Position numbers and translations under genes: made by a program. Below are positions 53,567-62,351 of a DNA stretch of 64,000 bases, in pieces (the stretch's first letter is position 1; each line of letters begins with the position of its first letter). The stretch is from assembly GCF_036127095.1 (NCBI RefSeq), contig NZ_CP108006.1:3162001-3226000 (forward strand), given 5' to 3'. The notes below the pieces were generated by a model. That model had not been told where the DNA came from. It saw only the letters and a list, made by a program, of their open reading frames with translations, and ran no database searches. Source of the stretch: Streptomyces sp. NBC_00335 (GTDB lineage Bacteria > Actinomycetota > Actinomycetes > Streptomycetales > Streptomycetaceae).

Positions 53567-55006
53567 TTACGCCTCGTCGGAGGACTTCCGCGTGTGCAGC
53601 TGGCGGGCGACCTCGGCGATCGAACCGGACAGCGAGGGGTACACGGTGAACGCGTTTGCGATCTGCTCGACCGTCAGGTTGTTGTCGACGGCGATCGAGA
53701 TCGGGTGGATGAGCTCGCTCGCGCGCGGCGAGACGACCACGCCGCCCACGACGATCCCGGTGCCGGGCCGGCAGAACATCTTCACGAAGCCGTCCCGGAT
53801 GCCCTGCATCTTGGCGCGCGGGTTGCGCAGCAGCGGGAGCTTCACGACACGGGCATCGATCTTGCCCGAGTCCACGTCGGCCTGGGTGTAACCGACGGTG
53901 GCGATCTCGGGGTCGGTGAAGACGTTCGAGGAGACCGTCTTCAGGTTCAGCGGGGCCACCGCGTCGCCGAGGAAGTGGTACATCGCGATGCGCCCCTGCA
54001 TGGCGGCAACCGAAGCCAGCGCGAAGACCCCGGTCACGTCGCCGGCCGCGTACACGCCGGGCGAAGAGGTACGGGAGACCTTGTCGGTCCAGATGTGCCC
54101 GGACTCCTTGAGCTTGACCCCGGACTCCTCCAGGTTCATGTTGCCCGTGTTCGGGATCGCGCCGACCGCCATCAGGCAGTGCGTGCCGGAGAGGACCCGG
54201 CCGTCGGAGAGGGTGACCTCGACCCGGTCGCCCACCCGCTTCGCGGACTCCGCGCGGGAGCGGCCGATGACGTTCATGCCGCGGCGCCGGAAGACGTCCT
54301 CCAGCACGGCGGCGGCGTCCGGGTCCTCGCCGGGGAGCACCCGGTCGCGGGAGGACACGAGGGTCACCCGGGAGCCGAGGGCCTGGTACGCGCCGGCGAA
54401 CTCGGCGCCGGTCACGCCGGAGCCGACCACGATGAGCTCCTCGGGGAGCTCCTCCAGGTCGTAGACCTGGGTCCAGTTCAGGATCCGCTCGCCGTCGGGC
54501 ATCGCGTCCGGGATCTCGCGGGGGTGCCCGCCGGTCGCGATGAGCACCGCGTCGGCGGTCAGGATCGTCTCGGATCCGTCGGCCGCCGTGACGATGACGT
54601 CCCGCGTCCCGTCGATGCCCTGCGGGCCGCCGAGCTTGGCGCGGCCCCGCACGACGCGGGCGCCGGCCCGGGTGACGGACGCGGTGATGTCGTGGGACTG
54701 GGCGAGCGCCAGGCGCTTGACGCGCCGGTTCACCTTGCCGAGGTCCACGCCGACGACGCGCGCGGCCTGCTCGATGTGCGGGGTGTCGTCCGCGACGACG
54801 ATGCCCAGTTCCTCGTACGACGAGTCGAAGGTCGTCATGACCTCGGCGGTCGCGATGAGAGTCTTGGAGGGCACGCAGTCGGTGAGCACCGACGCGCCGC
54901 CCAGACCGTCGCAGTCCACGACGGTCACCTCCGCGCCGAGCTGGGCCCCTACGAGGGCCGCCTCATACCCGCCGGGTCCGCCGCCGATGATCACGATCCG
55001 GGTCAC
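53567..55006 (-). CDS. lpdA: Flavoprotein NAD(P)H dehydrogenase of the disulfide-reductase fold (LpdA-type)
   Basis: 479 residues from a GTG. FAD-binding [23 protein letters not shown]-binding [16 protein letters not shown], dimerisation domain from ~340. The redox site reads [16 protein letters not shown], with only the second of the two Cys normally found (C-x4-C), so it cannot do dithiol catalysis and is not a true lipoamide dehydrogenase. Mycobacterial LpdA (Rv3303c) has the same loss and acts as an NAD(P)H-quinone reductase. Cytosolic. Followed by a hairpin terminator. Confidence 0.9.
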   Translation of the reverse strand: MTRIVIIGGGPGGYEAALVGAQLGAEVTVVDCDGLGGASVLTDCVPSKTLIATAEVMTTFDSSYEELGIVVADDTPHIEQAARVVGVDLGKVNRRVKRLALAQSHDITASVTRAGARVVRGRAKLGGPQGIDGTRDVIVTAADGSETILTADAVLIATGGHPREIPDAMPDGERILNWTQVYDLEELPEELIVVGSGVTGAEFAGAYQALGSRVTLVSSRDRVLPGEDPDAAAVLEDVFRRRGMNVIGRSRAESAKRVGDRVEVTLSDGRVLSGTHCLMAVGAIPNTGNMNLEESGVKLKESGHIWTDKVSRTSSPGVYAAGDVTGVFALASVAAMQGRIAMYHFLGDAVAPLNLKTVSSNVFTDPEIATVGYTQADVDSGKIDARVVKLPLLRNPRAKMQGIRDGFVKMFCRPGTGIVVGGVVVSPRASELIHPISIAVDNNLTVEQIANAFTVYPSLSGSIAEVARQLHTRKSSDEA

Positions 55007-55204
55007 GAAAACTCCGCCTCACGTCTACCCGGCCGGCTGCCGCCCCGGCCGGGGCTTCCGGGGGGTCTCCCCGGGGGATGCATTCCGTACGTCATTGTCC
55101 CGCACGCATCAAGGTGCTTCACGCCCGGTCCCACCATCCGGGACGCGGGCCCCGTACGCGGCCGGGAGCGCAGCGGGGGCCGCCCCTCCCGTACCCTCGA
55201 CCTC

Positions 55205-55642
55205 ATGTCGCTCTACGCCGCGTACGCCGGCAACCTCGACCCGCGGCTGATGACGCGCCGCGCTCCGCATTCGCCGCTGCGCGGAACGGGCTGGATCAAC
55301 GACTGGCGGCTGACCTTCGGCGGCGAGCAGATGGGCTGGGAGGGCGCGCTGGCGACGATCGTCGAGGCTCCGCGCCACCAGGTCTTCGTCGCGCTGTACG
55401 ACGTGGCCCCGCTCGACGAGGACTCGATGGACCGGTGGGAGGGCGTCGGGCTCGACATCTACCGCCGCATGCGGGTGCGCGTGCACACGCTGGACGGCGA
55501 GGAAGCGGCCTGGGTGTACGTCCTCAACGGCTACGAGGGCGGCCTGCCCTCGGCCCGCTACCTGGGCGAACTCGCCGACGCGGCCGAATCCGCGGGCGCC
55601 CCGCACGACTACGTGATGGAACTGCGCAAGCGACCCTGCTGA
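55205..55642 (+). CDS. Gamma-glutamylcyclotransferase-like protein
   Basis: 145 residues. BtrG/GGCT fold: [16 protein letters not shown] (the YGSN-like motif is YAGN here), [29 protein letters not shown], the catalytic-type Glu in [10 protein letters not shown], then [19 protein letters not shown]. It may cleave gamma-glutamyl amines or amino acids. In mycothiol-using bacteria the substrate is unclear. The ATG is in a good context and the preceding region to 55006 has no gene. A tandem and dispersed repeat array begins right after its stop. Confidence 0.85.
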   Translation: MSLYAAYAGNLDPRLMTRRAPHSPLRGTGWINDWRLTFGGEQMGWEGALATIVEAPRHQVFVALYDVAPLDEDSMDRWEGVGLDIYRRMRVRVHTLDGEEAAWVYVLNGYEGGLPSARYLGELADAAESAGAPHDYVMELRKRPC

Positions 55643-55716
55643 ATCCGGCCCCACTGGCCATATACGACCCCACAGGCCACATCCGGCCCCGCAGGCCAAA
55701 TCCAGCCCCGCCGGCG
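55643..55716 (+). repeat. 19-bp tandem repeat array merging into a dispersed repeat
   Basis: Three 19-bp units ATCCGGCCCCACTGGCCAT, ATACGACCCCACAGGCCAC, ATCCGGCCCCGCAGGCCAA are in exact register, and a fourth (ATCCAGCCCCGCCGGCG) is the start of the dispersed repeat at 55701. Confidence 0.8.
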
Positions 55717-55738
55717 TTTGAGGCGCGGGGTCCGGGGC
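55701..55738 (+). repeat. Dispersed Streptomyces repeat, copy B
   Basis: 38 bases identical to the complement of the 52340-52388 copy, then AGAGCCCCGG in place of GCGAGCCCCGG. Extragenic, 3' of a gene. Inverted halves (CCGGGGC/AGCCCCGG) give a small hairpin. Confidence 0.8.
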
Positions 55739-55838
55739 AGAGCCCCGGCAACGGCGCCGCACGGCCCCCACGCACCCCGCCCGGGACAATTGGTCGGAAA
55801 CGACAAGGCAACGATCCGAATACCGTGAGCTGCGCCAT

Positions 55839-55872
55839 CTACGCGCGTAGGAGAAGAGCGGCTACGCTCTTC
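55839..55872 (+). promoter_or_regulatory. Palindrome plus hairpin in the purine nucleoside phosphorylase leader
   Basis: A perfect 12-bp palindrome CTACGCGCGTAG (55839-55850) abuts AGGAG (55848-55852), the only good ribosome site. A hairpin GAAGAGCG-GCTA-CGCTCTTC (55853-55872) fills the gap to the GTG at 55876. The palindrome is a likely operator, and the stem may bring the ribosome site close to the start codon. Confidence 0.6.
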
Positions 55873-55875
55873 CGC

Positions 55876-56682
55876 GTGAACGCATCTGTTACCGACCCCT
55901 TCGCCGCCGCCGACGCCGCCGCCGCCCGCCTGCGCGAGCTGACCGGCGCCGAGACCCACGATGTCGCCCTCGTGATGGGCTCCGGCTGGGCCCCCGCCGC
56001 GGAGGCGCTCGGCGCGCCCGAGGCCGAGTTCCCGGTCACCGAGCTGCCCGGCTTCCCGCCCCCCGCCGTCGAGGGCCACGGCGGCAAGATCCGCTCGTAC
56101 AAGATCGGCGAGAAGCGCGCCCTGCTCTTCCTCGGCCGGACCCACTACTACGAGGGCCGCGGCGTCGCCGCCGTCGCCCACGGCGTGCGCACGGCCGTCG
56201 CCGCCGGCTGCAAGACCATCGTCCTGACCAACGGCTGCGGTGGCCTGCGCGAGGGCATGAAGCCCGGCCAGCCGGTCCTGATCAGCGACCACCTCAACCT
56301 CACGGCCACCTCGCCGATCGTCGGCGCGAACTTCGTGGACCTGACCGACCTGTACTCGCCGCGCCTGCGCGCGATGTGCAAGGAGATCGACGAGACCCTC
56401 GAAGAGGGCGTCTACGTGCAGTTCCCCGGCCCGCACTACGAGACCCCGGCCGAGATCAACATGATCCGCGTCATGGGCGCCGACCTGGTCGGCATGTCCA
56501 CCGTGCTGGAGGCCATCGCCGCCCGTGAGGCCGGCGCCGAGGTGCTCGGCATCTCGCTGGTCACCAACCTGGCGGCGGGCCTGTCCGGCGAGCCGCTGAA
56601 CCACGAAGAGGTGCTCCAGGCCGGCCGCGACTCGGCCGCGCGCATGGGCAAGCTGCTGACCCAGGTCCTCGCCCGGATCTGA
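55876..56682 (+). CDS. Purine nucleoside phosphorylase (class I, trimeric type)
   Basis: 268 residues from GTG 55876. Splits inosine or guanosine with phosphate to base and ribose-1-phosphate for salvage. Motifs: [16 protein letters not shown] (phosphate site), [91 protein letters not shown] (Asn that reads the purine). Next gene, a phosphohexomutase/phosphopentomutase relative, follows after ~50 bp, consistent with processing ribose-1-phosphate. Leader carries a palindrome and hairpin. Confidence 0.93.
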   Translation: MNASVTDPFAAADAAAARLRELTGAETHDVALVMGSGWAPAAEALGAPEAEFPVTELPGFPPPAVEGHGGKIRSYKIGEKRALLFLGRTHYYEGRGVAAVAHGVRTAVAAGCKTIVLTNGCGGLREGMKPGQPVLISDHLNLTATSPIVGANFVDLTDLYSPRLRAMCKEIDETLEEGVYVQFPGPHYETPAEINMIRVMGADLVGMSTVLEAIAAREAGAEVLGISLVTNLAAGLSGEPLNHEEVLQAGRDSAARMGKLLTQVLARI

Positions 56683-56734
56683 ACGACGCACCGGACGACG
56701 GACGACGGACCGTACGAGAGGTAAGGCGGAAGTA

Positions 56735-58402
56735 GTGCAGGACGTGCAGGACGTGCAGGACGATCTGATCGCACGGGCCCGGGCCTGGATGGCCGAGGAC
56801 CCGGACCCGGAGACGGCCGACGAGCTCGCCAAGCTCATCGAGGCCGGTGACACGACCGAGCTCGCGGACCGCTTCTCCGGCATGCTGCAGTTCGGCACCG
56901 CCGGACTCCGCGGCGAGCTGGGCGCGGGCCCGATGCGGATGAACCGCAATGTGGTCATCCGGGCCGCGGCCGGCCTCGCGGCCTACCTCAAGGCCCAGGG
57001 CCACGACGGCGGCCTGGTCGTCGTCGGCTACGACGCCCGCTACAAGTCGGCCGACTTCGCCCGCGACACCGCCGCGGTGATGATCGGCGCCGGGCTGCGC
57101 GCCGCCGTCCTGCCCCGGCCGCTGCCGACGCCCGTCCTCGCGTACGCCATAAGGCACCTGGGCGCCGTCGCCGGCGTCGAGGTGACCGCGAGCCACAACC
57201 CGCCCCGGGACAACGGCTACAAGGTCTACCTCGGCGACGGTTCGCAGATCGTCTCCCCGGCCGACGCGGAGATCGCCGCGCAGATCGACGCGATCGCCGC
57301 ACTGGCCGACGTACCGCGGGCCGAGGACGGCTGGCAGGACCTCGGCGACGAGGTCCTGGAGGCCTACCTGGCACGCACGGACGCCGTCCTGACCCCCGGG
57401 TCACCGCGCGGCGTGCGGACCGTCTACACGGCCATGCACGGCGTCGGCAAGGACGTGGTCCTGGCCGCCTTCGCCCGCGCCGGCTTCCCCGCCCCGGTCC
57501 TCGTGGCCGAGCAGGCGGAGCCCGACCCGGCCTTCCCGACGGTGGCCTTCCCCAACCCGGAGGAGCCGGGCGCGATGGACCTGTCCTTCGCCACGGCCGC
57601 CCGGGTGAACCCGGACATCGTCATCGCCAACGACCCCGACGCCGACCGCTGCGCGGTGGCCGTCCCGGACGCCGCCTCGGCCTCCGGCTGGCGGATGCTG
57701 CGCGGCGACGAGGTCGGCGCGCTGCTCGCCGCCCACCTGGTGCACAAGGGCGCCACGGGCGTCTTCGCCGAGTCGATCGTCTCCTCCTCCCTCCTCGGAC
57801 GGATCGCGGAGGCCGCGGGCGTGGGCTACGAGGAGACCCTCACGGGCTTCAAGTGGATCTCCCGCGTCGAGGGCCTGCGCTACGGGTACGAAGAGGCGCT
57901 CGGCTACTGCGTGGACCCCGAGGGCGTCCGCGACAAGGACGGCGTCACGGCCGCCCTGCTCGTCGCGGAGCTGGCCTCGGAGCTCAAGGAGCAGGGCCGC
58001 ACCCTGACCGACCTGCTGGACGACCTGGCGATGGAGCACGGTCTGCACGCCACCGACCAGCTGTCGGTCCGCGTGGAGGACCTGTCGGTCATCGCCTCGG
58101 CGATGGCGGCGCTGCGCGCGGAGCCCCCGGCCTCGCTGGCGGGCCTGCGGGTCACCTCGGCGGAGGACCTGAACGAGGGCACGGCGACGCTCCCGCCCAC
58201 GGACGGTCTGCGCTACTACCTGGAGGGCGACTACAAGGCCCGGGTGATCGTCCGCCCGTCCGGCACGGAGCCCAAGCTGAAGTGCTACCTGGAGGTCGTG
58301 GTCCCGGTGGCGGACGCCTCCGACCTGCTCCCGGCCCGCGCCCGCGGCCAGGAAGTCCTCGACGCGATCAAGAAGGACCTCGCGGCGGCGGCCGGCATTT
58401 AG
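56735..58402 (+). CDS. Phosphohexomutase (phosphomannomutase/phosphoglucomutase family, possibly phosphopentomutase activity)
   Basis: 555 residues as annotated from GTG 56735. Interconverts sugar-1- and sugar-6-phosphates. Active Ser in VTASHNPPRDNGYKVY (~150), metal loop NDPDADRCAV (~300), sugar loop GYCVDPEGVRDKDG (~390), phosphate loop RPSGTEPKLKCYLEV. Its start lies in three exact copies of GTGCAGGAC (56735-56761), giving three in-frame GTG starts. The third would give the usual family N-terminus (V/M)QDDLIARARAW. Length ~550 fits the PGM2/PMM-like group often paired with nucleoside phosphorylases. Ends at a strong bidirectional terminator. Confidence 0.93.
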   Translation: MQDVQDVQDDLIARARAWMAEDPDPETADELAKLIEAGDTTELADRFSGMLQFGTAGLRGELGAGPMRMNRNVVIRAAAGLAAYLKAQGHDGGLVVVGYDARYKSADFARDTAAVMIGAGLRAAVLPRPLPTPVLAYAIRHLGAVAGVEVTASHNPPRDNGYKVYLGDGSQIVSPADAEIAAQIDAIAALADVPRAEDGWQDLGDEVLEAYLARTDAVLTPGSPRGVRTVYTAMHGVGKDVVLAAFARAGFPAPVLVAEQAEPDPAFPTVAFPNPEEPGAMDLSFATAARVNPDIVIANDPDADRCAVAVPDAASASGWRMLRGDEVGALLAAHLVHKGATGVFAESIVSSSLLGRIAEAAGVGYEETLTGFKWISRVEGLRYGYEEALGYCVDPEGVRDKDGVTAALLVAELASELKEQGRTLTDLLDDLAMEHGLHATDQLSVRVEDLSVIASAMAALRAEPPASLAGLRVTSAEDLNEGTATLPPTDGLRYYLEGDYKARVIVRPSGTEPKLKCYLEVVVPVADASDLLPARARGQEVLDAIKKDLAAAAGI

Positions 58403-58411
58403 CCGCTCGTT

Positions 58412-58450
58412 GCGAGGGCCCCCCGAGCCTCCGGCTCGGGGGGCCCTCGC
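58412..58450. terminator. Bidirectional terminator between the phosphohexomutase gene and the afsQ operon
   Basis: 18-bp perfect stem GCGAGGGCCCCCCGAGCC / GGCTCGGGGGGCCCTCGC with loop TCC, between convergent stop codons. Confidence 0.85.
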
Positions 58451-58460
58451 CGTATCCGGG

Positions 58461-59192
58461 TCAGGAAGGCGAGGGAGCGGGCGCCGGGCTCGCCGACGGC
58501 CGGACCACGTCGCCGAGCGTCGGGACCGCCTCCGGACGGGAGCGGACGGCGTCCGTGCACTCCCAGGCCCTCGGCGGATCCGCGTCGGGACCGCCCAGGA
58601 CCACCGGGCCCGGCCCCGGCGACACCGCGTCGCTCTCCGCGAGCGTGCACACCAGCTGCGACAGCGCCACCGGGGGCAGGTCCTCGGGCTTGCGGCTCAG
58701 CCGTACGGTGCCCTGCGGATCTCCCGGCCGCGGCGCCGAGGCCGCCAGCAGGGCCGGCACCTCGCTGGTGAAGCCGGCCTCCCGCTCCTCCGCCGACGGC
58801 TCCCGCTGGAGCACCTCCAGCAGGGCCTGGGTGACGAGCACCGCCACGTCCGGCGCGGGCCGCTTCTCCGGCACCGGCACCACCCGCTGGACGCCCACCA
58901 GCTGCGCCCCGCAGACCAGTTCCACCGTGGCCCGGATGCCCTGCATCCCGCCGGTTCCGGCGGGCGTGCTCGGCGGCGTCGATGGTTTCTTGCAGGAGAC
59001 CCGCGAGGGCGCCGGGCCCACGTCCACCGGCACGGTGGTCGCGCGGATCCCGCACCCCGACAGGAGTCCCAGGGACAGCAGGCTCAGGACCGTCACCGCG
59101 GCCGTCGCGCCACGCCCCGCCGTCCTGCGCTCCGCCGTTCCGCGACCCGTCGAACCGGGCTTCGCCGTCCTACGCCTCGTCGTCATCGTCAC
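58461..59192 (-). CDS. Lipoprotein of the afsQ operon
   Basis: 243 residues. Basic N-terminus then hydrophobic core with lipobox LLSGC at ~47. Mature part is mainly helical with paired Cys (VSCKKP, VELVCGAQL, SQLVCTLAE, AWECTDA) and a Pro/Ala/Ser tail. It overlaps the afsQ2 stop by 23 bp and so is translated from the same mRNA. A lipoprotein gene conserved beside afsQ2 is thought to modulate the kinase. Sequence alone gives no mechanism. Alternative start ATG 59186. Confidence 0.85.
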   Translation of the reverse strand: MTMTTRRRTAKPGSTGRGTAERRTAGRGATAAVTVLSLLSLGLLSGCGIRATTVPVDVGPAPSRVSCKKPSTPPSTPAGTGGMQGIRATVELVCGAQLVGVQRVVPVPEKRPAPDVAVLVTQALLEVLQREPSAEEREAGFTSEVPALLAASAPRPGDPQGTVRLSRKPEDLPPVALSQLVCTLAESDAVSPGPGPVVLGGPDADPPRAWECTDAVRSRPEAVPTLGDVVRPSASPAPAPSPS

Positions 59193-60660
59193 CGGCGATC
59201 ACCTTCCCCACGTCCACCGGCAGCCGCAGCGTGAACAGCGCACCGCCCTGCGCCCCGTTCTCCGCGGTGATGTCGCCGCCGTGGATGTGCGCGTTCTCCA
59301 TCGCGATGGACAGCCCGAGCCCGCTGCCGTCGGACTTCGGCCGCGACGCGCTCGCCTTGTAGAACCGGTCGAAGACGTGCGGCAGTACGGCCTCGGGGAT
59401 GCCCGGCCCGTTGTCCCGTACGGCGATGACCAGCCAGTCCCCCTCCACCCGGATGGAGACCCGGACCGGCGATCCGCCGTGCTTGAGCGCGTTGCCGATC
59501 AGGTTGGCCAGGATCACGTCGAGCCGCCGCGGGTCGAGCCGCGCCACGATGCCGCGCTCCGCGTCGAGTTCGACCGCGTCCAGCCACGCCCGCGTGTCGA
59601 TGCACGCCGTCACCTGGTCGGCGACGTCCACGTCGTCCAGCACCAGCCGCGCCGTTCCCGCGTCGAAGCGGGTGACCTCCATGAGGTTCTCCACCAGGTC
59701 GTTCAGCCGCCTGGTCTCGCTCACGACCAGCCCCACCGCCGGTGCGATCATCGGATCGAGATCGTCGACCTCGTCCTCCAGCACCTCGGCGACCGCCGTC
59801 AACGCCGTCAGCGGCGTGCGCAGTTCGTGGGACATGTCCGCGACGAACCGCCGGCTGGACTCCTCCCGCGCGCTCATGTCGGCGACCTTCTTCTCCAGCG
59901 CCTCCGCCGTCTTGTTGAAGGTGTGGGCCAGGTCGGCGAGTTCGTCCGTCCCCGACACCTCCAGCCGGTGGTCCAGCTCCCCCTCGCCGAGCCGGCGCGC
60001 CGCGTCGCCGAGCCGCTGCACGGGTCGCAGGACCGTACGGGCCGCGGCCTGCGCGAGCAGCGCGGACCCGAGCAGCGCGAGACCGGTGGCGATGGTCAGC
60101 GACCAGGCCAGGGCGTTGAGGTCGTCGCGCTCCTGGGCGAGGGACTTGTACATGTAGCCGGTCGGGCCGCCGCCCACGATCCGGGTGCCGCCGACCAGGT
60201 AGGGGTTCCCGTCCGGCTTCGTCCGCTGCCAGTACACGTGGTACTCGGCGTCGTTGGCCGAGGTGGTCTTCTGCCGGTCGTCGACGGCGTGCTGGAGCGA
60301 CTTCGGTACGTCGGCCAGCGAGAAGGCGTCGAGACCGCCGCTACCGGCCACCTTGCGGCCGTCCTTCTCGTCCACCAGCAGCACGCTGTAGCCGGGGCTG
60401 CTGCCCGCCATCATCTCGGCGGTGTGCTGCAGCTCCTCCTGCGTCGGGTCGGCGGGCAGCGCCGCGGCCCGGTCCTGCATCTCCTGCCGGAAGTCGCCGA
60501 GGGCGGCGTCCTGGGTCCGGGTCAGGACGGCCTCGCGGTTGAGCCAGTACGCGATCCCGGACGCGGAGACGGCGGCCGTCAGGGCGACCAGCGCGAACAC
60601 GACGAGGAGCCGCAGCCGCAGGCTGGTCCAGCGCCGGCCCGCGAACAGGGCTCGGATCAC
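59170..60660 (-). CDS. afsQ2: Sensor histidine kinase AfsQ2
   Basis: 496 residues. Membrane helix ~18-38, extracytoplasmic sensor ~40-180, second helix ~185-208, HAMP linker (RTVLRPVQRLGDAARRLGEGEL), dimerisation and phospho-acceptor His in FVADMSHELRTPLTAL, ATP-binding with LIGNALKHGG, RDNGPGIP and GSGLGLSIAMENAH. Phosphorylates AfsQ1. Start overlaps the afsQ1 stop by ATGA. The pair links nitrogen and glutamate status to antibiotic production in S. coelicolor. Full length, no defects. Confidence 0.95.
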   Translation of the reverse strand: MIRALFAGRRWTSLRLRLLVVFALVALTAAVSASGIAYWLNREAVLTRTQDAALGDFRQEMQDRAAALPADPTQEELQHTAEMMAGSSPGYSVLLVDEKDGRKVAGSGGLDAFSLADVPKSLQHAVDDRQKTTSANDAEYHVYWQRTKPDGNPYLVGGTRIVGGGPTGYMYKSLAQERDDLNALAWSLTIATGLALLGSALLAQAAARTVLRPVQRLGDAARRLGEGELDHRLEVSGTDELADLAHTFNKTAEALEKKVADMSAREESSRRFVADMSHELRTPLTALTAVAEVLEDEVDDLDPMIAPAVGLVVSETRRLNDLVENLMEVTRFDAGTARLVLDDVDVADQVTACIDTRAWLDAVELDAERGIVARLDPRRLDVILANLIGNALKHGGSPVRVSIRVEGDWLVIAVRDNGPGIPEAVLPHVFDRFYKASASRPKSDGSGLGLSIAMENAHIHGGDITAENGAQGGALFTLRLPVDVGKVIAGDDDDEA

Positions 60661-61334
60661 TGCGGGGAATCCAGTCGGTAACCGACGCCCCGCACGGTAC
60701 GGATCAAGGTGGGCGACGAGGGCACTTCCTCGACCTTGGCGCGCAGCCGCTGCACGCAGGCGTCGACGAGCCGCGAGTCACCGAGGTAGTCGTGCTCCCA
60801 CACCAGCCGCAGCAGCTGCTGGCGGGAGAGTGCCTGACCGGGGCGGCGGCTGAGCTCCAGGAGCAGCCGCAGCTCGGTCGGGGTGAGCTGGAGGTCCTCG
60901 CCGTTCTTGGTCACCGTCATGGCGGAGCGGTCGATGACCAGCGGGCCGAAGACCGCGGTGTCGGTGGACTCGCGCTCGCCGCGGCGCAGCACCGCCCGGA
61001 TGCGGGCGTCGAGCACCCGGCCCTGCACGGGCTTGACGACGTAGTCGTCGGCTCCCGACTCCAGGCCGACGACCACGTCGATGTCGTCGTTGCGCGCGGT
61101 GAGCAGGATGATCGGCAGCTGGTCGGTGCGGCGGATGCGCCGGCACACCTCGAAGCCGTCGATGCCGGGCAGCATGACGTCGAGCACGATCAGGTCGGGC
61201 CGCTGCTCACGCAGCAGTTTGAGGCCGTCCTCGCCCGTCGCCGCGGTGGCCACACGGTGGCCCTGGCGTGACAGCGAGAGTTCGAGGGCCGTGCGGATGG
61301 CGTCGTCGTCCTCGATGAGCAACAGGAATGGCAC
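60657..61334 (-). CDS. afsQ1: Response regulator AfsQ1 (OmpR/PhoB type)
   Basis: 225 residues from GTG 61334 (VPFLLLIEDDDA). ATG 61352 would add six residues, but 225 is the known AfsQ1 length. Receiver domain with phospho-acceptor Asp52 in LIVLDVMLPG, Thr in LLTARND, Lys in DYVVKPVQ. Winged-helix DNA-binding domain with LTPTELRLLLELSRRPGQALSRQQLL and RVDxxV-like SRLVDACVQRLRAKV. Activates the divergent sigQ and antibiotic and nitrogen genes through GTnAC-n6-GTnAC sites, one of which is at 61415-61430. Confidence 0.96.
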   Translation of the reverse strand: MPFLLLIEDDDAIRTALELSLSRQGHRVATAATGEDGLKLLREQRPDLIVLDVMLPGIDGFEVCRRIRRTDQLPIILLTARNDDIDVVVGLESGADDYVVKPVQGRVLDARIRAVLRRGERESTDTAVFGPLVIDRSAMTVTKNGEDLQLTPTELRLLLELSRRPGQALSRQQLLRLVWEHDYLGDSRLVDACVQRLRAKVEEVPSSPTLIRTVRGVGYRLDSPQ

Positions 61335-61414
61335 GGGCTCATTCTGTCCCATCGCCCCTCGGGACTTCGACCGCGCGGCGGCTCCAATCCGGGCACGAAT
61401 TCCCCCGGGCCCCT

Positions 61415-61430
61415 GTGACAGGCCTGTGAC
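61415..61430 (+). promoter_or_regulatory. AfsQ1 binding site in the afsQ1-sigQ divergent promoter
   Basis: GTGAC (61415-61419), six bases, GTGAC (61426-61430), an exact fit to the published AfsQ1 consensus GTnAC-n6-GTnAC and in the expected place, ~80 bp from both starts. A role in sigQ and afsQ autoregulation follows from the known system. Confidence 0.85.
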
Positions 61431-61511
61431 AGTCGAAGGACACCCCGGTTATCTCGGGCGGGCAGTCTTCTTGGCAACGGACCAGACAGACTCCACGACG
61501 GGGGGCGCGAG

Positions 61512-62231
61512 ATGAACACGCTGCACAGCACCAGCACCGGCGCGATTGTCACGCGGCTGCACGATGTGAACCGCCGCACGGCAATCCGTACGGCGACGGC
61601 CCCTTCCCGGCGGCCGGCGCACGTGGTGGCCATCGACGCGAAGACCTACGAGCGCCCCTCCGTCCCCGCCCAGCGCACGGCGGGCTCCCCGGACGTCCCG
61701 GACTCCTCGAACGAAGCCGAGTTCACGGCGTACGTCCAGGAGCGGCGCGCCGCTCTGTACGCGACGGCCTTCCACCTGACCGGCGACCGCTACGAGGCCG
61801 AGGACCTGCTGCAGACCGCGCTGTTCTCCACGTACCGCGCCTGGGACCGCATCAGCGACAAGGCCGCCGTCGGCGGGTACCTGCGCCGCACGATGACGAA
61901 CCTGCACATCAGCGCCTGGCGCCGGCGCAAGCTCAACGAGTACCCGACGGAGGAGCTGCCGGAGACGGCCTCGGACACGGACGCCATGGGCGGTACGGAG
62001 CTGCGCGCCGTGCTGTGGCAGGCACTGACCCGCATTCCGGAGCCGCAGCGCACGATGCTGGTGCTCCGGTACTACGAGGGCCGCACGGACCCGGAGATCG
62101 CGGAGATCCTGGGCATCAGCGTCGGCACGGTGAAGTCGAGCATCTGGCGTTCGCTGCGGCGGATGCGCGAGGACGAGGCGCTGAGCTTCGGCCGCGACGA
62201 GTCGGAGTCCTTCGAAGACCTGGTCGCGTAG
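61512..62231 (+). CDS. sigQ: ECF sigma factor SigQ (SigE family)
   Basis: 239 residues with an N-terminal Ser/Arg/Thr-rich extension (~1-70). Region 2 at ~75-140: FTAYVQERRAALYATAFHLTGDRYEAEDLLQTALFSTYRAWDRI. Region 4 at ~160-215: ALTRIPEPQRTMLVLRYYEGRTDPEIAEILGISVGTVKSSIWRSLRRM. Divergent from afsQ1 with the AfsQ1 box between. In S. coelicolor AfsQ1 activates sigQ, and SigQ counteracts part of the AfsQ output. No adjacent anti-sigma gene; control is by transcription. Confidence 0.95.
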   Translation: MNTLHSTSTGAIVTRLHDVNRRTAIRTATAPSRRPAHVVAIDAKTYERPSVPAQRTAGSPDVPDSSNEAEFTAYVQERRAALYATAFHLTGDRYEAEDLLQTALFSTYRAWDRISDKAAVGGYLRRTMTNLHISAWRRRKLNEYPTEELPETASDTDAMGGTELRAVLWQALTRIPEPQRTMLVLRYYEGRTDPEIAEILGISVGTVKSSIWRSLRRMREDEALSFGRDESESFEDLVA

Positions 62232-62298
62232 GCGCGGCCACACGGACCATCGGGCCAGGGGGCCCGTCCTGCGGGGGTGGGGCGGGGGCCACGGGGGA

Positions 62299-62344
62299 AA
62301 AAGGCGGGATCATGCGGCCGGGGGTCCGCAGGGTCCCGCCTTTT
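62299..62344. terminator. Bidirectional terminator between sigQ and the uridine-kinase gene
   Basis: AAAAGGCGGGA pairs with TCCCGCCTTTT and an inner stem TGCGG/CCGCA sits within. It has A- and T-tracts on both flanks, a rare classic Rho-independent structure for this genome. Confidence 0.9.
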
Positions 62345-62351
62345 CACGTTC

